A stretch of 5,750 nucleotides of DNA from an uncultured Alphaproteobacteria bacterium (lineage in GTDB: Bacteria; Pseudomonadota; Alphaproteobacteria; Puniceispirillales; Puniceispirillaceae): NCBI GenBank assembly GCA_913031555.1, contig CAJWDO010000119.1, forward strand, positions 1 to 5,750, in the 5' to 3' direction. The notes under the pieces were generated by a model. That model saw nothing but the letters and a program-made list of their open reading frames with translations, was not told the DNA's origin and did no database searches. Below, one piece after another: positions 4,652 through 5,750 of this stretch. Each line of letters opens with the position of its first letter. Within the stretch, counting starts at the first letter, position 1. Position numbers and translations under genes: made by a program.

Positions 4652-5750
4652 ACCCTTTCAAAGTTTTTATCCCAACAACAAGAGGCGCCGTGCGCGTCCT
4701 CTCAATTACAAGGGAAGCGCCTGAGATCCGATCGGTGATCTGTATTACTGGCAGCTTCGAAGCCTTGCCGATCAGCGGCAACTACGACCAATTCGTGCGT
4801 CGACCAACCGGGGTGATTGAAAAGCTCCTTGGAGAGGGATCCTACCGCACCGACCTCGAGGGGCCCGTGACACAGGGGGACAGCTGGCAATTCGGAATAT
4901 TGCTGGCGCATATGCTGCAGAAGTCCGGCAGTCTCGTGGGCTCGCACGGCGCATCGCACGGGAACGACGTCATCTGGGCAAGTGGCGAAGTCAGCCCGAC
5001 ACTGGATATCAGGCCGGTCGATCATATGCGGCAGAAATTCAGCGAGTCCTACGCTCAGCTGCGGGCCCTGCATGACAATGGTGAAACCGTCACGGTGCTT
5101 CTTCATCCCTCTAACCGCGAGGAGATCGCTGATCTTATCCCGAAAGACTGGATCATCATCGCTACCGAGCGGGTTTCGGACGCTGCCGCCGCGATCGGGG
5201 TGGAGATTACCGCGCCCTCTGCGAAACCGCGCCGCCAGATCACACCTGCTTCCTCGCTTCGGCGCCGGGCCGGTGTCGCAATCACCCCGATCCTGGTGAC
5301 GCTGTGCCTGATTGGCTATCATCTGCCCGTTCAGGCACTGAAAAACGCCTTTAGCTATGAGCAGGCTGGGCAGCACCGGGCGCTGTTGATGGAAATCCGC
5401 ACCAATCTGGCGCTCAGGAATTGGGTTGTTACCAACGCCTTCTATTTCTTCGAGGTGTTCTATCTTGGGGCGAAGTCTGAAAGACTTGCCAACGCCCTTG
5501 ATATCAGCGTCAGCACGGATGACAGACAGGCTCCCAACACAGGCGGGGCATGCGGGGAGGCCTTAGCCGCTGTCCAGCGGATAGATGGCGTGTTTCCTAT
5601 GCTGCCCGCCAAGGACTGCACGGTCAGGCTCACGGTGGAAAACCATTTTTCCCACAAGGTGCGGGTCTGGCTTGCCGTAACCGGCCAGAACGATGACGGC
5701 ATGCCGGAAGTGAAATTCCGCAGTGGCGCGGACCTACGTCCCGGGGATCG
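4648..5750 (+). CDS. Membrane-anchored Lon (S16)-like protease domain protein, right-truncated
   Basis: GTG 4648 opens a frame with no stop to the window end (367 codons seen). Residues about 5-190 follow the peptidase S16 layout of Lon: early strands (RSVICITGSF), a helix, a strand leading into GPVTQGDSWQFGILLAHML (72-90), then VIWASGEV (108-115), IRPVDHMRQKF (121-131), VTVLLHPSN (148-156), and a closing strand WIIIATERVSDA. These match Lon's PKDGPSAG, MTGEVTLRGRVLPIGGLKEKL and VLIPKEN elements in order. Ser79 (codon 4882-4884) is at the catalytic serine position. Lys130 lies near the catalytic lysine position but aligns two residues late, with Arg128 at the usual place. There is no AAA+ ATPase domain. 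Arg205-207 precede one transmembrane helix (about 208-231), so the protease side should be cytoplasmic and the remainder periplasmic. That outer part contains a helical segment, two cysteines that could form a disulfide (GGACGE, KDCTV), and a strand-rich end (VRLTVENH, KVRVWLAV). The S16-like call is by motif order; whether the enzyme is active is unknown. Confidence 0.8.
   Translation, partial: MNPFKVFIPTTRGAVRVLSITREAPEIRSVICITGSFEALPISGNYDQFVRRPTGVIEKLLGEGSYRTDLEGPVTQGDSWQFGILLAHMLQKSGSLVGSHGASHGNDVIWASGEVSPTLDIRPVDHMRQKFSESYAQLRALHDNGETVTVLLHPSNREEIADLIPKDWIIIATERVSDAAAAIGVEITAPSAKPRRQITPASSLRRRAGVAITPILVTLCLIGYHLPVQALKNAFSYEQAGQHRALLMEIRTNLALRNWVVTNAFYFFEVFYLGAKSERLANALDISVSTDDRQAPNTGGACGEALAAVQRIDGVFPMLPAKDCTVRLTVENHFSHKVRVWLAVTGQNDDGMPEVKFRSGADLRPGD

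Noticed and set aside
4702..5376. Long minus-strand open frame of 224 codons
   Set aside because: It lies wholly antisense to the Lon-like gene, whose motifs are convincing. Long antisense frames are common in GC-rich coding DNA, and its translation is rich in His, Arg, Asp and Cys with no recognisable domain.
1..5750. CRISPR arrays, tRNA/rRNA genes, insertion sequences or attachment sites
   Set aside because: No regularly spaced repeats, tRNA-like cloverleaf, transposase motif or terminal inverted repeats were seen on reading through.

Overview
The window is a GC-rich (about 60% by eye), densely packed stretch of bacterial DNA. Codon use rich in G/C at third positions, together with an ExbD-like membrane protein and a periplasmic lytic transglycosylase, points to a Gram-negative proteobacterium, most likely an alphaproteobacterium. 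That assignment is inference from style, not from a marker gene. All credible genes are on the + strand, and both end genes are cut by the window edges.

Layout: (1) 3-764, the C-terminal part of a probable periplasmic or outer-membrane-associated protein, possibly CsgG/TolB-N/FlgT-like. (2) 765-859, a short AT-richer leader with two Shine-Dalgarno-like motifs and an 11-codon mini-ORF. (3) 860-1282, a 140-aa single-pass ExbD/TolR-like protein with Glu where the family has its essential membrane Asp. (4) 1279-2145, an exported SLT-type lytic transglycosylase. (5) 2142-4043, a large protein of about 585-633 aa with no recognised domain; one helical stretch weakly resembles FliG. (6) 4040-4651, a 203-aa protein of unknown function. 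(7) 4648 to the window end, a protein with an N-terminal Lon (peptidase S16)-like domain, one transmembrane helix and a C-terminal, probably periplasmic, region cut by the window edge.

The four internal junctions (3/4, 4/5, 5/6, 6/7) can all be read as exact 4-bp stop/start overlaps (ATGA, GTGA, ATGA, GTGA). Genes 3-7 therefore look like one translationally coupled operon whose products are made together. Gene 1 lies 95 bp upstream on the same strand and probably belongs to the same cluster.

Read together, the parts suggest an envelope-spanning machine. They are a proton-motive-force stator-like subunit (ExbD-like), an enzyme that opens peptidoglycan for a structure to pass, a periplasmic/outer-membrane partner, two cytoplasmic unknowns, and a membrane-anchored Lon-like protease or pseudoprotease that links cytoplasm to periplasm. 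I do not recognise this combination as a described system. It is not Tol-Pal, TonB-ExbBD, flagellar Mot, Zorya or a type IV secretion system as far as the sequence shows. The ExbB/TolQ/MotA-type channel partner expected for gene 3 is not in the window and may lie upstream. The system-level function is inference; the domain calls for genes 3, 4 and 7 rest on visible motifs.
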